A stretch of DNA of 64,000 nucleotides from Hanstruepera neustonica (lineage in GTDB: Bacteria; Bacteroidota; Bacteroidia; Flavobacteriales; Flavobacteriaceae), in contig NZ_POWF01000004.1 in NCBI RefSeq assembly GCF_002895005.1, positions 1 to 64,000 on the forward strand. Direction: 5' to 3'. Below the pieces are notes generated by a model. That model was not told where the DNA came from, made no database searches, and worked only from the letters and a program-made list of their open reading frames with translations. This document shows positions 1 to 9,990 of the stretch, piece by piece; positions within the stretch are counted from its first letter, which is position 1; every line of letters begins with the position of its first letter. Made by a program: the position numbers and the translations under genes.

Positions 1-2036
1 TGACTTACACTTGGACAGTAGATATGGAAGCACCAGTAATCACAACAGATAATGAGAGTGGCGACTTGGGCTGTAACCCAGAAGTTATGGCACCGATGTT
101 CGGAGCTACAGACAACTGTGGTGTAGGCGAGCCAATCGTAACTACCGAAGGTCCAACAAATGATGGTTGTGCTTATAGCCAGACTTGGACAGCGAATGTA
201 ACTGACAACTGTGGCAATCAAGCTGAAGCAGTGAGTATTACATACACATGGACAGTAGATATGGAAGCACCAATAATCACGTCTAATAGTGAGAGTGATG
301 ATTTAGGCTGTAATCCGGATGTAATTATACCGCCATTATTTAAGGCAGATGATAACTGTGCAGGCGAAGTAGAATTAGAAGCTTCAACTGAAGGTCCAAC
401 GAATGATGGTTGTACATACAGCCAGACATGGACAGCCAACTACACTGACCCATGTGGTAATCAAGCAGAGCCAGTATCTGTTACCTATACATGGACAGTT
501 GATACAGAGGCACCAGTAATCACAACCAATGGTCAAAGCGGTTATTTAGGATGTAATCCTGAAATTGTTGTGCCAGAGTTTAAAGTAGATGATAACTGTC
601 AAGATGGAGAAATGGAAATAGAACCAGTTACTAGTGGACCATCAAATGATGGGTGTTCTTATCGTCAAACTTGGACAGCAAATTATACTGACCCTTGTGG
701 TAACGTAGCAGCTGAATTGAGTGTAACTTACACTTGGACTGTTGACACTGAAGCACCTGTTATTACAACTAATGGACAAAGTGGCGACTTGGGCTGTAAC
801 CCAGAAATTGTGCCACCATTGTTTAAAGCTGAAGATAATTGCGCAGGAATTGTAGATTTAGATCCAGAAACTGCTGGACCTTCAAATGACGGTTGTGCAT
901 ATAGCCAAACATGGACAGCAACATATACTGATCCGTGTGGTAATCAAGCAGAGCCTGTAAGTGTAACTTATACATGGACAGTAGATTCTGAAGCACCAGT
1001 AATTGAAATTCCTGAAATAGACCCAATTTGTAATGGTATATTCCCTAAAAATGTTACAGTTAACTGGACAGATAATTGTTCAGATGGAGGGGAATTACAT
1101 GCTGGCCCTACAAATATTGTAGTATCTGAATGCCAAGAGACTGCAGATTATGTGTTTACGGTTACTGATGATTGTGGAAACACAGCTACTGAGACATTAA
1201 CATTGACTCGTGAATTTAATACTTCAGGAGGTAATTGTGAAACGGCATTTGGTAGATCGGTTGATAATAGTATATGCTTTATACCTGACTTTAGTCGTTG
1301 GGGATGGACTAATTATTTTGAGACTGAAGGCGTTTACACATTAGAAATGTATGCTGGAGCAGCTCATTGTGATATCACCAGAGGTGCTTATGCAGGAGAT
1401 GTGATTGTAACCTATGAAAATGGTCAAGTAACTCTAGAGTTTAATTTAGATGAAGGTTACATAATGAATGAAGCACATGTTTACGTAGGATGCAATATGT
1501 ACCCAACTGGAAACAATGGTAGTCCAACTGTAGCACCTGGACAGTATAACTTTAACCCGACTAATATGGGTAATATGGTATCCAATTATACGGTAGGTCC
1601 AATTGATGCAAGTGGTCCAATATATGTTATTGCTCATGCAGTTGTTTGTGAGGTGGCTTGTAGATGTTCTGAATCAGATAACGACGGAGGTCAATATATG
1701 CCATCTAATTACGATCCTGTCAACTGTGGAGCTGATTTAACAAATAATGAAGTTCCGGAAGAGATTACTTTTAAAGCACATCCAGTACCATTCGACAACG
1801 AGGTATTCATAAATTATGTTTATGATTTTGAAACTGATGTTGTAGTAGAGGTATTTGATGCTCGAGGTGTAGTTGTGAGAAAAGTTGCTAATAACAATTA
1901 TGTTAGAGGAACTGAAGGATCAACAAGAATAGATTTATCAGATACCAATAATCAATTCTACTTTGTAAGATTAACAACAAGTAAAGGAACAGTTACCAAA
2001 AAGATTGTTTCTTCTAGTCCACAAAGAAGAGATTAA
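1..2036 (+). CDS. Cysteine-rich repeat surface protein, 3' part, T9SS-type C-terminus
   Basis: The frame is open to the left edge, so the gene starts outside the window. What is visible is about 678 residues. The first 320 or so are four repeats of about 80 residues, each with the same order of motifs: EAPVIT, LGCNPE, DNC, GPxNDGC, QTWTAN, DPCGN, TYTWTVD. A fifth divergent unit follows, then a region of about 250 residues without repeats, and a final 90 residues (from about VPEEITFKAHPVP) that look like a Por secretion-system (type IX) sorting domain, with the usual beta-strand pattern and a late KKIV. Proteins of this design in Flavobacteriaceae are exported by the type IX system and anchored or released at the surface, often as adhesins. 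The repeats resemble HYR/Ig-like modules; the paired cysteines suggest disulfides. Function as adhesin is inference. Confidence 0.75.
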   Translation, partial: TYTWTVDMEAPVITTDNESGDLGCNPEVMAPMFGATDNCGVGEPIVTTEGPTNDGCAYSQTWTANVTDNCGNQAEAVSITYTWTVDMEAPIITSNSESDDLGCNPDVIIPPLFKADDNCAGEVELEASTEGPTNDGCTYSQTWTANYTDPCGNQAEPVSVTYTWTVDTEAPVITTNGQSGYLGCNPEIVVPEFKVDDNCQDGEMEIEPVTSGPSNDGCSYRQTWTANYTDPCGNVAAELSVTYTWTVDTEAPVITTNGQSGDLGCNPEIVPPLFKAEDNCAGIVDLDPETAGPSNDGCAYSQTWTATYTDPCGNQAEPVSVTYTWTVDSEAPVIEIPEIDPICNGIFPKNVTVNWTDNCSDGGELHAGPTNIVVSECQETADYVFTVTDDCGNTATETLTLTREFNTSGGNCETAFGRSVDNSICFIPDFSRWGWTNYFETEGVYTLEMYAGAAHCDITRGAYAGDVIVTYENGQVTLEFNLDEGYIMNEAHVYVGCNMYPTGNNGSPTVAPGQYNFNPTNMGNMVSNYTVGPIDASGPIYVIAHAVVCEVACRCSESDNDGGQYMPSNYDPVNCGADLTNNEVPEEITFKAHPVPFDNEVFINYVYDFETDVVVEVFDARGVVVRKVANNNYVRGTEGSTRIDLSDTNNQFYFVRLTTSKGTVTKKIVSSSPQRRD
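24..986 (+). repeat. Four tandem coding repeats of about 240 bp
   Basis: Units lie at 24-260 (79 codons), 261-503 (81), 504-746 (81) and 747-986 (80), and more copies probably continue to the left because the bases before 24 encode the end of another unit. The units are similar at protein and DNA level (for example GPxNDGC and TYTWTVD occur in all four), so the array could expand or contract by recombination. A weaker fifth unit starts at 987. Confidence 0.85.
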
Positions 2037-2054
2037 AGTTTAATCCATAAAATG

Positions 2055-2089
2055 AAAAAGGGAGCATGTAAATGCTCCCTTTTTTTTTC
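2055..2089 (+). terminator. Rho-independent terminator of the surface protein gene
   Basis: A GGGAGCAT / ATGCTCCC stem with a GTAA loop is flanked by an A-run and followed by nine T. It starts about 19 bp after the stop codon. The A/T flanks extend the stem, so it could also act on the other strand. Confidence 0.85.
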
Positions 2090-2103
2090 AAAAATAGAAA
2101 GGC

Positions 2104-2472
2104 TTATGATTCACATAAATCATTAGCCCATTTAATTGCTTCATCAAGATTATTATAAGTTTTAAAGGGCTTTGAAAGAAACACACTTTCCAGATCAGTA
2201 TTGTCAATAACAATTTTCTTCCCAGAAACAACTGCAAAACCAACGAGATTTTCAATTTTTGAAGTTCTAAAGTATATATTGGGATCGACTGCATAGGAAT
2301 TTAATCTATGGGTGATATAAACAAAATTCTTACCTGAAAAATAGTCATTGGAAATGTTCTCAAGTACATCATTCAATTCAGGTAAAATAGTCACCCCTTC
2401 ATTCATAACAGCTATCAAATAATTGTCGTAAATGGTGATTTTTCCAAAGGGATATGTTAAGACTTTGCCCAT
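2104..2472 (-). CDS. Uncharacterised 122-residue protein, possibly STAS/SpoIIAA-like
   Basis: A short soluble protein with no signal peptide or membrane segment. The alternating strand and helix pattern (an opening beta-hairpin around TYPFGKITIY, a strand YFSGKNFVYIT, a later strand KKIVIDN, a final amphipathic helix DEAIKWAND) recalls small SpoIIAA/STAS-like proteins common in Bacteroidota, but no diagnostic motif is present. It is transcribed in the same direction as clpC just upstream, but a strong terminator lies between them, so it is probably a separate unit. I do not assign a function. Confidence 0.6.
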   Translation of the reverse strand: MGKVLTYPFGKITIYDNYLIAVMNEGVTILPELNDVLENISNDYFSGKNFVYITHRLNSYAVDPNIYFRTSKIENLVGFAVVSGKKIVIDNTDLESVFLSKPFKTYNNLDEAIKWANDLCES

Positions 2473-2501
2473 ATTATAAAGGTAATAATTTAAAATTTAA
2501 A

Positions 2502-2533
2502 CAAAAAAAAACTCCGCGATTAGCGGAGCTTTA
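2502..2533 (-). terminator. Rho-independent terminator of clpC
   Basis: Read on the minus strand: an A-run, CTCCGC stem, TAATC loop, GCGGAG stem, then nine T. It begins about 20 bp after the clpC stop codon. Confidence 0.85.
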
Positions 2534-2552
2534 AAGCAAATAGACTTTAAAT

Positions 2553-5099
2553 TTAAGATTCAGTTTTCTTTTTAGGAGACTCGATTTTTATTTTAAGTTC
2601 ATTGGTTTTAGTGTCCAAATCCATTGAAATTTTATCGCCTTCAGAAATTTGAGAATTGATAATTTCTTCTGCCAAGGCATCCTCTATATACTTTTGAATA
2701 GCTCGTTTAAGAGGTCTTGCTCCATATTGTTTATCGAAACCTTTATCAGCAATAAAATCCTTGGCGGCTTTACTTAATTTTAATGTATACCCTAGATCTT
2801 TAATGCGCACAACCAATTTTTCAAGTTCAATATCAATAATTTTATTAATATCTTCTTTTTCGAGCGCATTAAACACAACTACATCATCAATTCTATTTAA
2901 AAATTCTGGTGCAAATGCTTTTTTTAGGGCATTTTCAATAACACTTCTGGCATTGGCATCTTCTTGAGCTTTTTGAGAGGCCGTACCAAAACCAACACCA
3001 GTTCCAAAATCTTTAAGTTTTCTTGACCCGATGTTTGAGGTCATAATGATGATCGTATTGCGAAAATCAATTTTTCGTCCTAAACTATCAGTTAAATATC
3101 CATCATCCAAAACTTGCAATAACATGTTGAAGACATCAGGATGTGCTTTTTCAATTTCATCTAAAAGAACTACGGCATAAGGTTTACGTCTAACTTTTTC
3201 GGTTAGTTGTCCACCTTCTTCATAACCCACATAGCCTGGAGGTGCGCCAATCAGACGAGATATTGCAAATTTTTCCATGTATTCACTCATGTCAATTCTA
3301 ACAAGTGAATCCTCACTATCAAATAGTTCTTTTGATAGAACTTTAGCTAATTGTGTTTTACCAACTCCTGTTTGACCTAAAAATATAAAAGATCCAATCG
3401 GTTTGTTAGGGTCCTTTAGTCCAGCTCTATTTCTCTGAATAGCTTTAACGACTTTGGCAACGGCATCGTCTTGACCGATAACTTTTCCTTTAATTAATTC
3501 AGGTAATTTCGCTAATTTATTGCTTTCGGTTTGAGCCACTCTATTGACGGGAATACCGGTCATCATGGAGACTACATCAGCTACATTGTCTTCAGTAACT
3601 ATTTCACGATGTTGTTTAGTTTCTTCTTCCCATTTTTCTTGAGCTATAGCCAATTCTTTTTCAATGCGTTTTTCGTCATCACGTAATTTTGCTGCCTCCT
3701 CGTATTTCTGTTTTTTTACCACAGAAGATTTGGTTTCCTTAACAGCTTCAAGTTGTTTTTCCAAATCAATTATTTGATCAGGAACATTAATATTGGTGAT
3801 ATGAACACGAGAACCAGCTTCATCTAAAGCATCAATAGCTTTGTCAGGAAGGAATCTATCCGTCATGTATCTATTCGTTAATTTCACACAAGCTTCGATA
3901 GCTTCTGGTGTATAATCTACATTATGGTGATTTTCGTATTTCTCCTTAATATTATTCAAAATCTCAATGGTTTCCTCTACAGAAGTCGGTTCAATGATAA
4001 CCTTTTGAAAACGACGTTCTAAAGCACCATCTTTTTCTATATACTGTCTGTATTCATCTAGAGTTGTTGCGCCAACACATTGAATTTCACCCCTAGCCAA
4101 AGCTGGTTTAAACATATTGGACGCATCTAAACTTCCTGTTGCACCACCAGCACCTACTATGGTATGAATTTCGTCTATGAACAAGATGATATCGTCATTT
4201 TTTTCAAGCTCATTCATAACAGCTTTCATGCGTTCTTCAAACTGCCCACGATATTTGGTTCCAGCAACCAAACTGGCCAAATCTAAAGTTACCACGCGTT
4301 TATTGAATAGAATTCTAGACACTTTTCGCTTTACAATTCGGTTGGCTAACCCTTCGGCAATAGCCGATTTACCAACACCTGGCTCCCCGATAAGAAGCGG
4401 GTTGTTTTTCTTTCTACGACTTAAAATTTGTGAGACGCGCTCAATTTCTTTTTCTCTGCCCACAACAGGGTCAAGCTTCCCTTCTTCAGCTAAAGCCGTT
4501 AAATCGCGTCCAAAATTGTCTAAAACAGGTGTTTTAGACTTTTTATTAGTCTTCCCAGAAGGAGAATTGAATAAATTGTCTTTTGAAGTATCCTCATCAG
4601 CTGAATCATCATCTTGAAAAGATTCTGCTTTGGGTTCTATATAATTTTCATCGTTTGTAATCATAAATTTAAACTGCTCTTTTACATTGTCATAATCAAC
4701 TTTTAATTTATTCAAAAGTTTTGTGGTTGGGTCATTCTCATTCCTTAAAATACATAGCAATAAATGTGCTGTGTTAATTGACGTGCTTTGGAAAAGTTTA
4801 GCTTCCAAAAACGTGGTCTTAAGGGCACGTTCTGCTTGTCTTGTAAGGTGTAAGTTCTTCTTTTCATTTGATGCAACCGCTACATTTGGATTTGCAGGAC
4901 TTAAAATTTCTACTTTTCGTCTCAAATGATTTAAATCAATTTCTAAAGCATTCAAGATATTGATAGCCTTTCCGTTCCCATCTCTTAATAGTCCAAGCAT
5001 TAAATGTTCGGTACCAATAAAATCATGACCCAAACGTAAAGCTTCCTCTTTACTGTAAGCTATAACATCTTTAACTCTTGGTGAAAAATTATCGTCCAT
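2553..5099 (-). CDS. clpC: ATP-dependent Clp protease ATP-binding subunit ClpC
   Basis: A Hsp100 unfoldase that feeds substrates to ClpP in the cytoplasm. It is 848 residues when started at the ATG at 5099, which gives the family N-terminus (MDDNFSPRVKDVI); a frame extension of 29 codons up to 5186 looks spurious. Domain order: double Clp-N repeat (residues 1-145), a highly acidic linker (about 159-180), first AAA+ module with Walker A GEPGVGKS at 238-245, a middle region with a UVR-type helix (KYEEAAKLRDDEKR), second AAA+ module with GQTGVGKT, and a C-terminal D2-small domain. The UVR motif and two full AAA+ modules separate it from ClpA and ClpB. It stands alone, divergent from gyrA. No CtsR/McsB partners are in the window. 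Confidence 0.95.
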   Translation of the reverse strand: MDDNFSPRVKDVIAYSKEEALRLGHDFIGTEHLMLGLLRDGNGKAINILNALEIDLNHLRRKVEILSPANPNVAVASNEKKNLHLTRQAERALKTTFLEAKLFQSTSINTAHLLLCILRNENDPTTKLLNKLKVDYDNVKEQFKFMITNDENYIEPKAESFQDDDSADEDTSKDNLFNSPSGKTNKKSKTPVLDNFGRDLTALAEEGKLDPVVGREKEIERVSQILSRRKKNNPLLIGEPGVGKSAIAEGLANRIVKRKVSRILFNKRVVTLDLASLVAGTKYRGQFEERMKAVMNELEKNDDIILFIDEIHTIVGAGGATGSLDASNMFKPALARGEIQCVGATTLDEYRQYIEKDGALERRFQKVIIEPTSVEETIEILNNIKEKYENHHNVDYTPEAIEACVKLTNRYMTDRFLPDKAIDALDEAGSRVHITNINVPDQIIDLEKQLEAVKETKSSVVKKQKYEEAAKLRDDEKRIEKELAIAQEKWEEETKQHREIVTEDNVADVVSMMTGIPVNRVAQTESNKLAKLPELIKGKVIGQDDAVAKVVKAIQRNRAGLKDPNKPIGSFIFLGQTGVGKTQLAKVLSKELFDSEDSLVRIDMSEYMEKFAISRLIGAPPGYVGYEEGGQLTEKVRRKPYAVVLLDEIEKAHPDVFNMLLQVLDDGYLTDSLGRKIDFRNTIIIMTSNIGSRKLKDFGTGVGFGTASQKAQEDANARSVIENALKKAFAPEFLNRIDDVVVFNALEKEDINKIIDIELEKLVVRIKDLGYTLKLSKAAKDFIADKGFDKQYGARPLKRAIQKYIEDALAEEIINSQISEGDKISMDLDTKTNELKIKIESPKKKTES

Positions 5100-5286
5100 A
5101 AATAAAATCCTTTCTGCATTAAATGTACTAAACATATTCTTAAGGTCAAAAACTGTACCTAAATTATGCTCTTTGCTAATAGACAAAAAAAAGTTTATAA
5201 AATCAAAATAATTAACAGCATACTTATTAACTATAATAACGGGTAAAATTGTTAATAAAAAATCCGAAAAAACAAACAGGCAAGTC

Positions 5287-5316
5287 TTGCTGTCACTACT
5301 GAAATGGTTATATTAG
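5287..5316 (+). promoter_or_regulatory. Predicted promoter of gyrA
   Basis: TTG at 5287-5289, a 19 bp spacer, and TATATTAG at 5309-5316. This fits the Bacteroidota sigma-A pattern (TTG, 19-20 bp, TAnnTTTG) with one mismatch in the -7 box. Transcription would start near 5323, about 34 bases before the ATG. Confidence 0.6.
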
Positions 5317-5356
5317 CACGTTTACAAAACCTACACAAAATCTAATAAATTTATAT

Positions 5357-7918
5357 ATGGCAGAAGGAGAAAAATTGATTCCAATTAACATTGAAGATGA
5401 AATGAAATCAGCCTACATTGATTATTCAATGTCGGTCATAGTGTCACGTGCTTTACCTGATGTTAGAGATGGTTTAAAGCCCGTTCACAGACGTGTGTTA
5501 TATGGAATGCATGAACTTGGTGTTAGATCTAATTCGGCACATAAAAAATCAGCAAGAATTGTTGGTGAGGTATTGGGTAAGTATCACCCTCATGGTGATA
5601 CTTCAGTATACGATACCATGGTGCGTATGGCGCAAGAATGGAGTTTACGCTACATGCTTGTTGATGGTCAAGGAAACTTTGGTTCAATTGATGGCGATAG
5701 TCCAGCAGCAATGCGTTATACCGAAGCACGTATGCGCAAGATATCTGAAGACATGTTGGCAGATATTGAAAAAGAAACCGTTGACCACAAACTTAATTTT
5801 GATGATACCTTACAAGAGCCAACTGTTTTACCAACACGTATTCCAGGTCTATTAGTTAATGGAGCCTCTGGTATTGCTGTTGGTATGGCTACCAATATGC
5901 CACCACATAATTTAAGTGAAGTAGTTGATGGTACAGTTGCCTATATAGAAAACAATGATATTGACGTAGATGAATTAATCTCACACGTTAAAGCTCCTGA
6001 TTTTCCAACTGGAGGAACTATCTACGGCTATGATGGTGTTCGCGAAGCATTCAAAACTGGACGCGGACGAATTGTGATGCGTGGAAAGGCGAACATTGAA
6101 GAAGTTCAAGGTCGTGAATGTATCATTGTAACAGAGATTCCTTATCAAGTGAACAAGGCGGACATGATTAAAAAAACGGCCGATCTTGTTAATGAAAAAA
6201 AATTAGAAGGTATTTCTACTATTCGTGATGAATCAGATAGAAATGGTATGCGTATCGTTTATGTCTTAAAGCGCGATGCTATTCCAAATATTGTATTAAA
6301 CAAACTTTTTAAATACACGGCTTTACAATCCTCATTTAGTGTGAATAATATTGCACTGGTAAATGGAAGACCGCAATTATTGAATCTGAAAGATTTAATT
6401 TATCATTTTGTGGAACACCGTCACGATGTTGTAGTTAGACGTACAACTTATGAATTACGGAAAGCAGAAGAGCGTGCTCATATTCTGGAAGGTTTAATCA
6501 TTGCTTCAGATAATATTGATGAAGTGATTGCCTTGATTAGAGCTTCGTCAAATGCTGAAGAAGCCAGAGAAAAATTAATTGAACGATTTGAGCTTTCTGA
6601 AATTCAGGCGAAAGCAATCGTGGAAATGCGATTACGTCAACTAACCGGTCTAGAGCAGGATAAACTGCGTTCAGAGTATGAAGAATTGATGAAAACCATT
6701 GAGGATTTAAAAGATATTCTCGCAAAAAAGGAACGACGTATGGATATCATCAAAACAGAGCTTCTTGAGGTTAAGGAAAAGTATGGTGATGAAAGACGTT
6801 CTCAAATAGAATATGCTGGAGGTGATTTAAGTATAGAAGACATGATTCCTGATGAGCAAGTAGTGATTACTATTTCTCATGCAGGATATATTAAACGAAC
6901 ATCTTTAACCGAATATAAAACCCAAAATAGAGGAGGTGTTGGACAAAAAGCATCTACAACTCGAAATGAGGATTTCTTAGAGCACTTGTTTGTTGGAACG
7001 AATCATCAGTATATGTTGTTCTTTACTCAAAAAGGTAAGTGTTTCTGGATGCGTGTTTATGAAATTCCTGAAGGCAGTAAAACTTCAAAAGGACGTGCCA
7101 TTCAGAATTTGATCAATATTGAGCAAGATGATAAAGTCATGGCTTTCATCTGTACCCAAGATTTGAAGGATGAAGATTATATCAATAGTCATTACGTTAT
7201 TATGGCTACCAAAAATGGTCAGGTTAAAAAAACATCTTTGGAGCAATATTCAAGACCGAGAACAAATGGTATTAATGCTATAACCATCAAAGAAGATGAT
7301 GAGTTGTTAGAAGCAAAACTAACAACTGGTAACAGCCAAGTAATGTTAGCATTGAAATCTGGTAAGGCTATCAGATTTGAGGAAGCCAAAACGAGACCAA
7401 TGGGACGTAATGCGTCTGGTGTAAGAGGTATAACATTGGCCAATTCTCAAGATGAAGTCATCGGAATGATTGCTATTGAAAACCCACAAGAAGAGTCTGT
7501 TTTAGTTGTTTCAGAAAAAGGCTATGGTAAGCGAACATACATTGATGATCCTGAAGATGGCGAAGCTGTTTACAGAATTACAAACCGTGGTGGAAAAGGT
7601 GTCAAAACTATTTCTATAACCGAGAAGACAGGTCATTTAGTTGCTATCAAATCGGTTACAGATGATGATGATTTAATGATTATCAATAAATCGGGAATTG
7701 CCATTAGAATGCAGGTTAATGATTTGCGTGTTATGGGAAGGGCTACCCAAGGCGTTAAGTTGATTAATCTTAAAGGAGGTGACTCTATTGCCGCTGTTGC
7801 GAAAGTAATGAAAGATGAAAATGAAGAAGATATAGCAGATAGCTTATCAGACTTGAATAATGAGAATGGCACAGCTATTGATAATGATGGCGTAAATGAA
7901 ACTAATAACGATAATTAA
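5357..7918 (+). CDS. gyrA: DNA gyrase subunit A
   Basis: The cleavage-rejoining subunit of DNA gyrase, which with GyrB introduces negative supercoils. It is 853 residues. The catalytic tyrosine is Tyr121 in AAMRY. The quinolone-resistance region reads [11 protein letters not shown], so the residue equivalent to E. coli Ser83 is Thr82 and the Asp87 equivalent is Asp86. The C-terminal beta-pinwheel has repeated strands and a GyrA box variant around NRGGVGQK. The last 35 residues are an acidic Asp/Asn/Glu-rich tail. The ATG start gives the usual N-terminus ([25 protein letters not shown]). A TPR protein follows after 12 bp and is probably co-transcribed. Confidence 0.97.
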   Translation: MAEGEKLIPINIEDEMKSAYIDYSMSVIVSRALPDVRDGLKPVHRRVLYGMHELGVRSNSAHKKSARIVGEVLGKYHPHGDTSVYDTMVRMAQEWSLRYMLVDGQGNFGSIDGDSPAAMRYTEARMRKISEDMLADIEKETVDHKLNFDDTLQEPTVLPTRIPGLLVNGASGIAVGMATNMPPHNLSEVVDGTVAYIENNDIDVDELISHVKAPDFPTGGTIYGYDGVREAFKTGRGRIVMRGKANIEEVQGRECIIVTEIPYQVNKADMIKKTADLVNEKKLEGISTIRDESDRNGMRIVYVLKRDAIPNIVLNKLFKYTALQSSFSVNNIALVNGRPQLLNLKDLIYHFVEHRHDVVVRRTTYELRKAEERAHILEGLIIASDNIDEVIALIRASSNAEEAREKLIERFELSEIQAKAIVEMRLRQLTGLEQDKLRSEYEELMKTIEDLKDILAKKERRMDIIKTELLEVKEKYGDERRSQIEYAGGDLSIEDMIPDEQVVITISHAGYIKRTSLTEYKTQNRGGVGQKASTTRNEDFLEHLFVGTNHQYMLFFTQKGKCFWMRVYEIPEGSKTSKGRAIQNLINIEQDDKVMAFICTQDLKDEDYINSHYVIMATKNGQVKKTSLEQYSRPRTNGINAITIKEDDELLEAKLTTGNSQVMLALKSGKAIRFEEAKTRPMGRNASGVRGITLANSQDEVIGMIAIENPQEESVLVVSEKGYGKRTYIDDPEDGEAVYRITNRGGKGVKTISITEKTGHLVAIKSVTDDDDLMIINKSGIAIRMQVNDLRVMGRATQGVKLINLKGGDSIAAVAKVMKDENEEDIADSLSDLNNENGTAIDNDGVNETNNDN

Positions 7919-7930
7919 AAATTAAAAATT

Positions 7931-9175
7931 ATGAACAAACCAATATTATTTGTTTTAGCAATTTTGGTTAGTACTTTATCATTTGCTCAAAAAAAGGAAT
8001 TACGTGCAGCAGATAAAGCTATTAAAAGCAATAACTATGCAGAAGCGAAGGCAGCATTAGATCAAGCAAAATCAATGATGTCTCAAATGGATGATAAACA
8101 AATTTCACAATATCATCTTTTGATGGCCGAGTCTCTTTATGCAAAAGGGACAGCTAATAATGATGATTTAAATGCGTCTATTGGACATTTGAATGAGGTA
8201 GGAAGTGATTATAATTCTGAATCTGAAACTTTGCGTCAAACTATGGAAAATGATTTGTTGTCTAAAGCAAACTCATCTTATACAGGTGGTAATTATTCTG
8301 ATGCAGCAAATAAATTTGAGCAATTGTATCAAGTTAAACCAAGTGACACAACTTATCTGTATTATTCAGCGGTAAGTTCAGTGAGTGCTCAAGACTATGA
8401 AAAAGCTTTAAACAACTATATAAAATTAGATGATTTAGGTTACACAGGTCAAGTGAAAGAGTATTTCGCAACCAATAAAGAAACTGGAGAAGAGGAAGTT
8501 ATGGATAAGCAAACTCGCGATTTATACATGAAATCTGGTGATTATATCAAACCAGGTGAACGTATGTCTGAATCTAAATCAGGTGAGATAACCAAAAATA
8601 TTGCACTCTTGTATGTACAATTAGATAAAAAAGATGAAGCTATTGCGGCAATAAAAAAAGCAAGAGCCAATGAGCCGGATAATTCTGATTTAATACTGAC
8701 AGAGGCTAATTTGCAATATAAATTAGGTAATAATGAAGAGTATAAATCTTTAATTCAAGAAGCTGTTAAATTAGATCCGAATAATGTTGATCTTATTTAT
8801 AATTTGGGAGTACTTTCTGCTGAAGCAAACGATATCGAGGCTGCTAAAGGTTACTATAAGCAAGTAATTGAAATGGATCCAACTTATGTTAATGCTTTAA
8901 CTAATTTATCGGCATTGATTTTACAGGAAGAACAATCTATTATTGAAGAAATGAATGGTTTAGGCAATTCAGCTGCGGATAATAGACGTTATGATGAGTT
9001 AAAGGAAAAGCGTAAGGGTGTTTACCATCAAGCAATACCTTATTTGAAATCAGTACTAGATGTAGAGCCAGATAATGTGGATGTTGCAAGAACTCTGATG
9101 AATATTTATAGCGCTATTGGTGATACTGATAACCAAAAGAAAATGAAAGCTAAAGTTGAAGAGCTTGGCGGATAA
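7931..9175 (+). CDS. Secreted tetratricopeptide repeat protein
   Basis: 414 residues with an N-terminal Sec signal peptide ending at about SFAQ (residue 20). The rest is almost wholly helical with several TPR units: clear ones are near KSNNYAEAKAALDQAK, GGNYSDAANKFEQLY, AQDYEKALNNYIKL, LDKKDEAIAAIKKAR and NDIEAAKGYYKQVIEMDP. TPR proteins of this kind in the periplasm act as scaffolds; the partner is unknown. It follows gyrA by 12 bp, an arrangement that is common in Flavobacteriaceae but has no obvious functional meaning. A strong two-way terminator lies just after it. Confidence 0.85.
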   Translation: MNKPILFVLAILVSTLSFAQKKELRAADKAIKSNNYAEAKAALDQAKSMMSQMDDKQISQYHLLMAESLYAKGTANNDDLNASIGHLNEVGSDYNSESETLRQTMENDLLSKANSSYTGGNYSDAANKFEQLYQVKPSDTTYLYYSAVSSVSAQDYEKALNNYIKLDDLGYTGQVKEYFATNKETGEEEVMDKQTRDLYMKSGDYIKPGERMSESKSGEITKNIALLYVQLDKKDEAIAAIKKARANEPDNSDLILTEANLQYKLGNNEEYKSLIQEAVKLDPNNVDLIYNLGVLSAEANDIEAAKGYYKQVIEMDPTYVNALTNLSALILQEEQSIIEEMNGLGNSAADNRRYDELKEKRKGVYHQAIPYLKSVLDVEPDNVDVARTLMNIYSAIGDTDNQKKMKAKVEELGG

Positions 9176-9194
9176 GAGACATGATACAACAAAC

Positions 9195-9226
9195 AAAAAA
9201 AGCACTACAATTGTAGTGCTTTTTTT
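9195..9226. terminator. Shared bidirectional terminator
   Basis: A perfect 32 bp inverted repeat, AAAAAAAGCACTACAA followed by its complement. The T-run on each side lets it end transcription from both the TPR gene and the convergent NlpC/P60 gene, whose stop codon (9225-9227) lies in the right arm. Confidence 0.9.
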
Positions 9227-9977
9227 ATGGTATTATTTTTTTAATCACTCTTAATTTATGTGTATGAATGCCTTTTTCAACATTGTATATTCCTGAATGA
9301 TCTAGCCTATCTATACGTACTTTTCCATGGGCATGAATTATAAAATTATCTTTCATAATAATACCTACATGTACAATTTGGCCTTCATTATTATCAAAAA
9401 AAGCTAAATCACCAGGATCGCTTTCTTCAATAAAACTTAAAGCTTCGCCTTGAGTAGCTTGTTGAGAAGCATCTCTAAAAATTTTATAACCATTGAGCTT
9501 ATAGACCATCTGGGTAAATCCAGAGCAATCAATACCGAAAGGGGTTTTTCCTCCCCATAAATAAGGAGCATTTAGATATAAAAAAGCTGTCGAAATTAAA
9601 TGGTCTTTTGAGAATTTTTTTTGAACAGCATTTCCGTCGTGGGAATGATTTAAAATGCTCAATCCATTCAAACATGATCCAAGTGGAATAGGATACAGTT
9701 GATTAGCTGAATCTTTCACAAATTCAACTAAATCAGTAGATATAAGGGGTTTTTCAGCATGTAAAAAATCGTATTGGTCTTTTGATATTTCAATATATTG
9801 CTTGTTGTCAATCCAACCTTCATATTTGTCAAAAGCCAATCGGATTTTACTCCAAGATTTTCGTTTTTCTAGTACTTTAAAAAAGTCGCCATACAATACT
9901 TGAGATACCATTTCACAAGTATCTGAAGATTCAATCCGAAGCGGAACTATGCTTAAATTGCAAATGCCGTATTGCAT
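9225..9977 (-). CDS. C40-family peptidase (NlpC/P60) with N-terminal SH3-like region
   Basis: A cell-wall type cysteine peptidase of 250 residues, the family that cuts gamma-D-Glu-diamino-acid bonds in peptidoglycan peptides. Residues 1-65 look like a bacterial SH3 domain (VSQVLYGDFFKVLEK, W, GWID), and the C-terminal 130 residues are NlpC/P60 with catalytic Cys151 (DCSGF), His203 (VHVGI) and a third polar residue around His215. There is no signal peptide, so it may act in the cytoplasm on recycled muropeptides, as proposed for dipeptidyl-peptidase VI relatives; this is inference. It lies 13 bp downstream of the thiolase gene and is likely co-transcribed with it. Confidence 0.88.
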   Translation of the reverse strand: MQYGICNLSIVPLRIESSDTCEMVSQVLYGDFFKVLEKRKSWSKIRLAFDKYEGWIDNKQYIEISKDQYDFLHAEKPLISTDLVEFVKDSANQLYPIPLGSCLNGLSILNHSHDGNAVQKKFSKDHLISTAFLYLNAPYLWGGKTPFGIDCSGFTQMVYKLNGYKIFRDASQQATQGEALSFIEESDPGDLAFFDNNEGQIVHVGIIMKDNFIIHAHGKVRIDRLDHSGIYNVEKGIHTHKLRVIKKIIP

Positions 9978-9990
9978 GAACTAACTGTGG

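Noticed and set aside
24-986. CRISPR-like regular repeats
   Set aside because: The repeats are about 240 bp, adjacent without spacers, in frame and coding.
4177-4617. Plus-strand frame of 146 codons inside clpC
   Set aside because: Antisense shadow of the ATPase region.
5100-5186. 29-codon N-terminal extension of ClpC
   Set aside because: The family N-terminus begins at the ATG at 5099.
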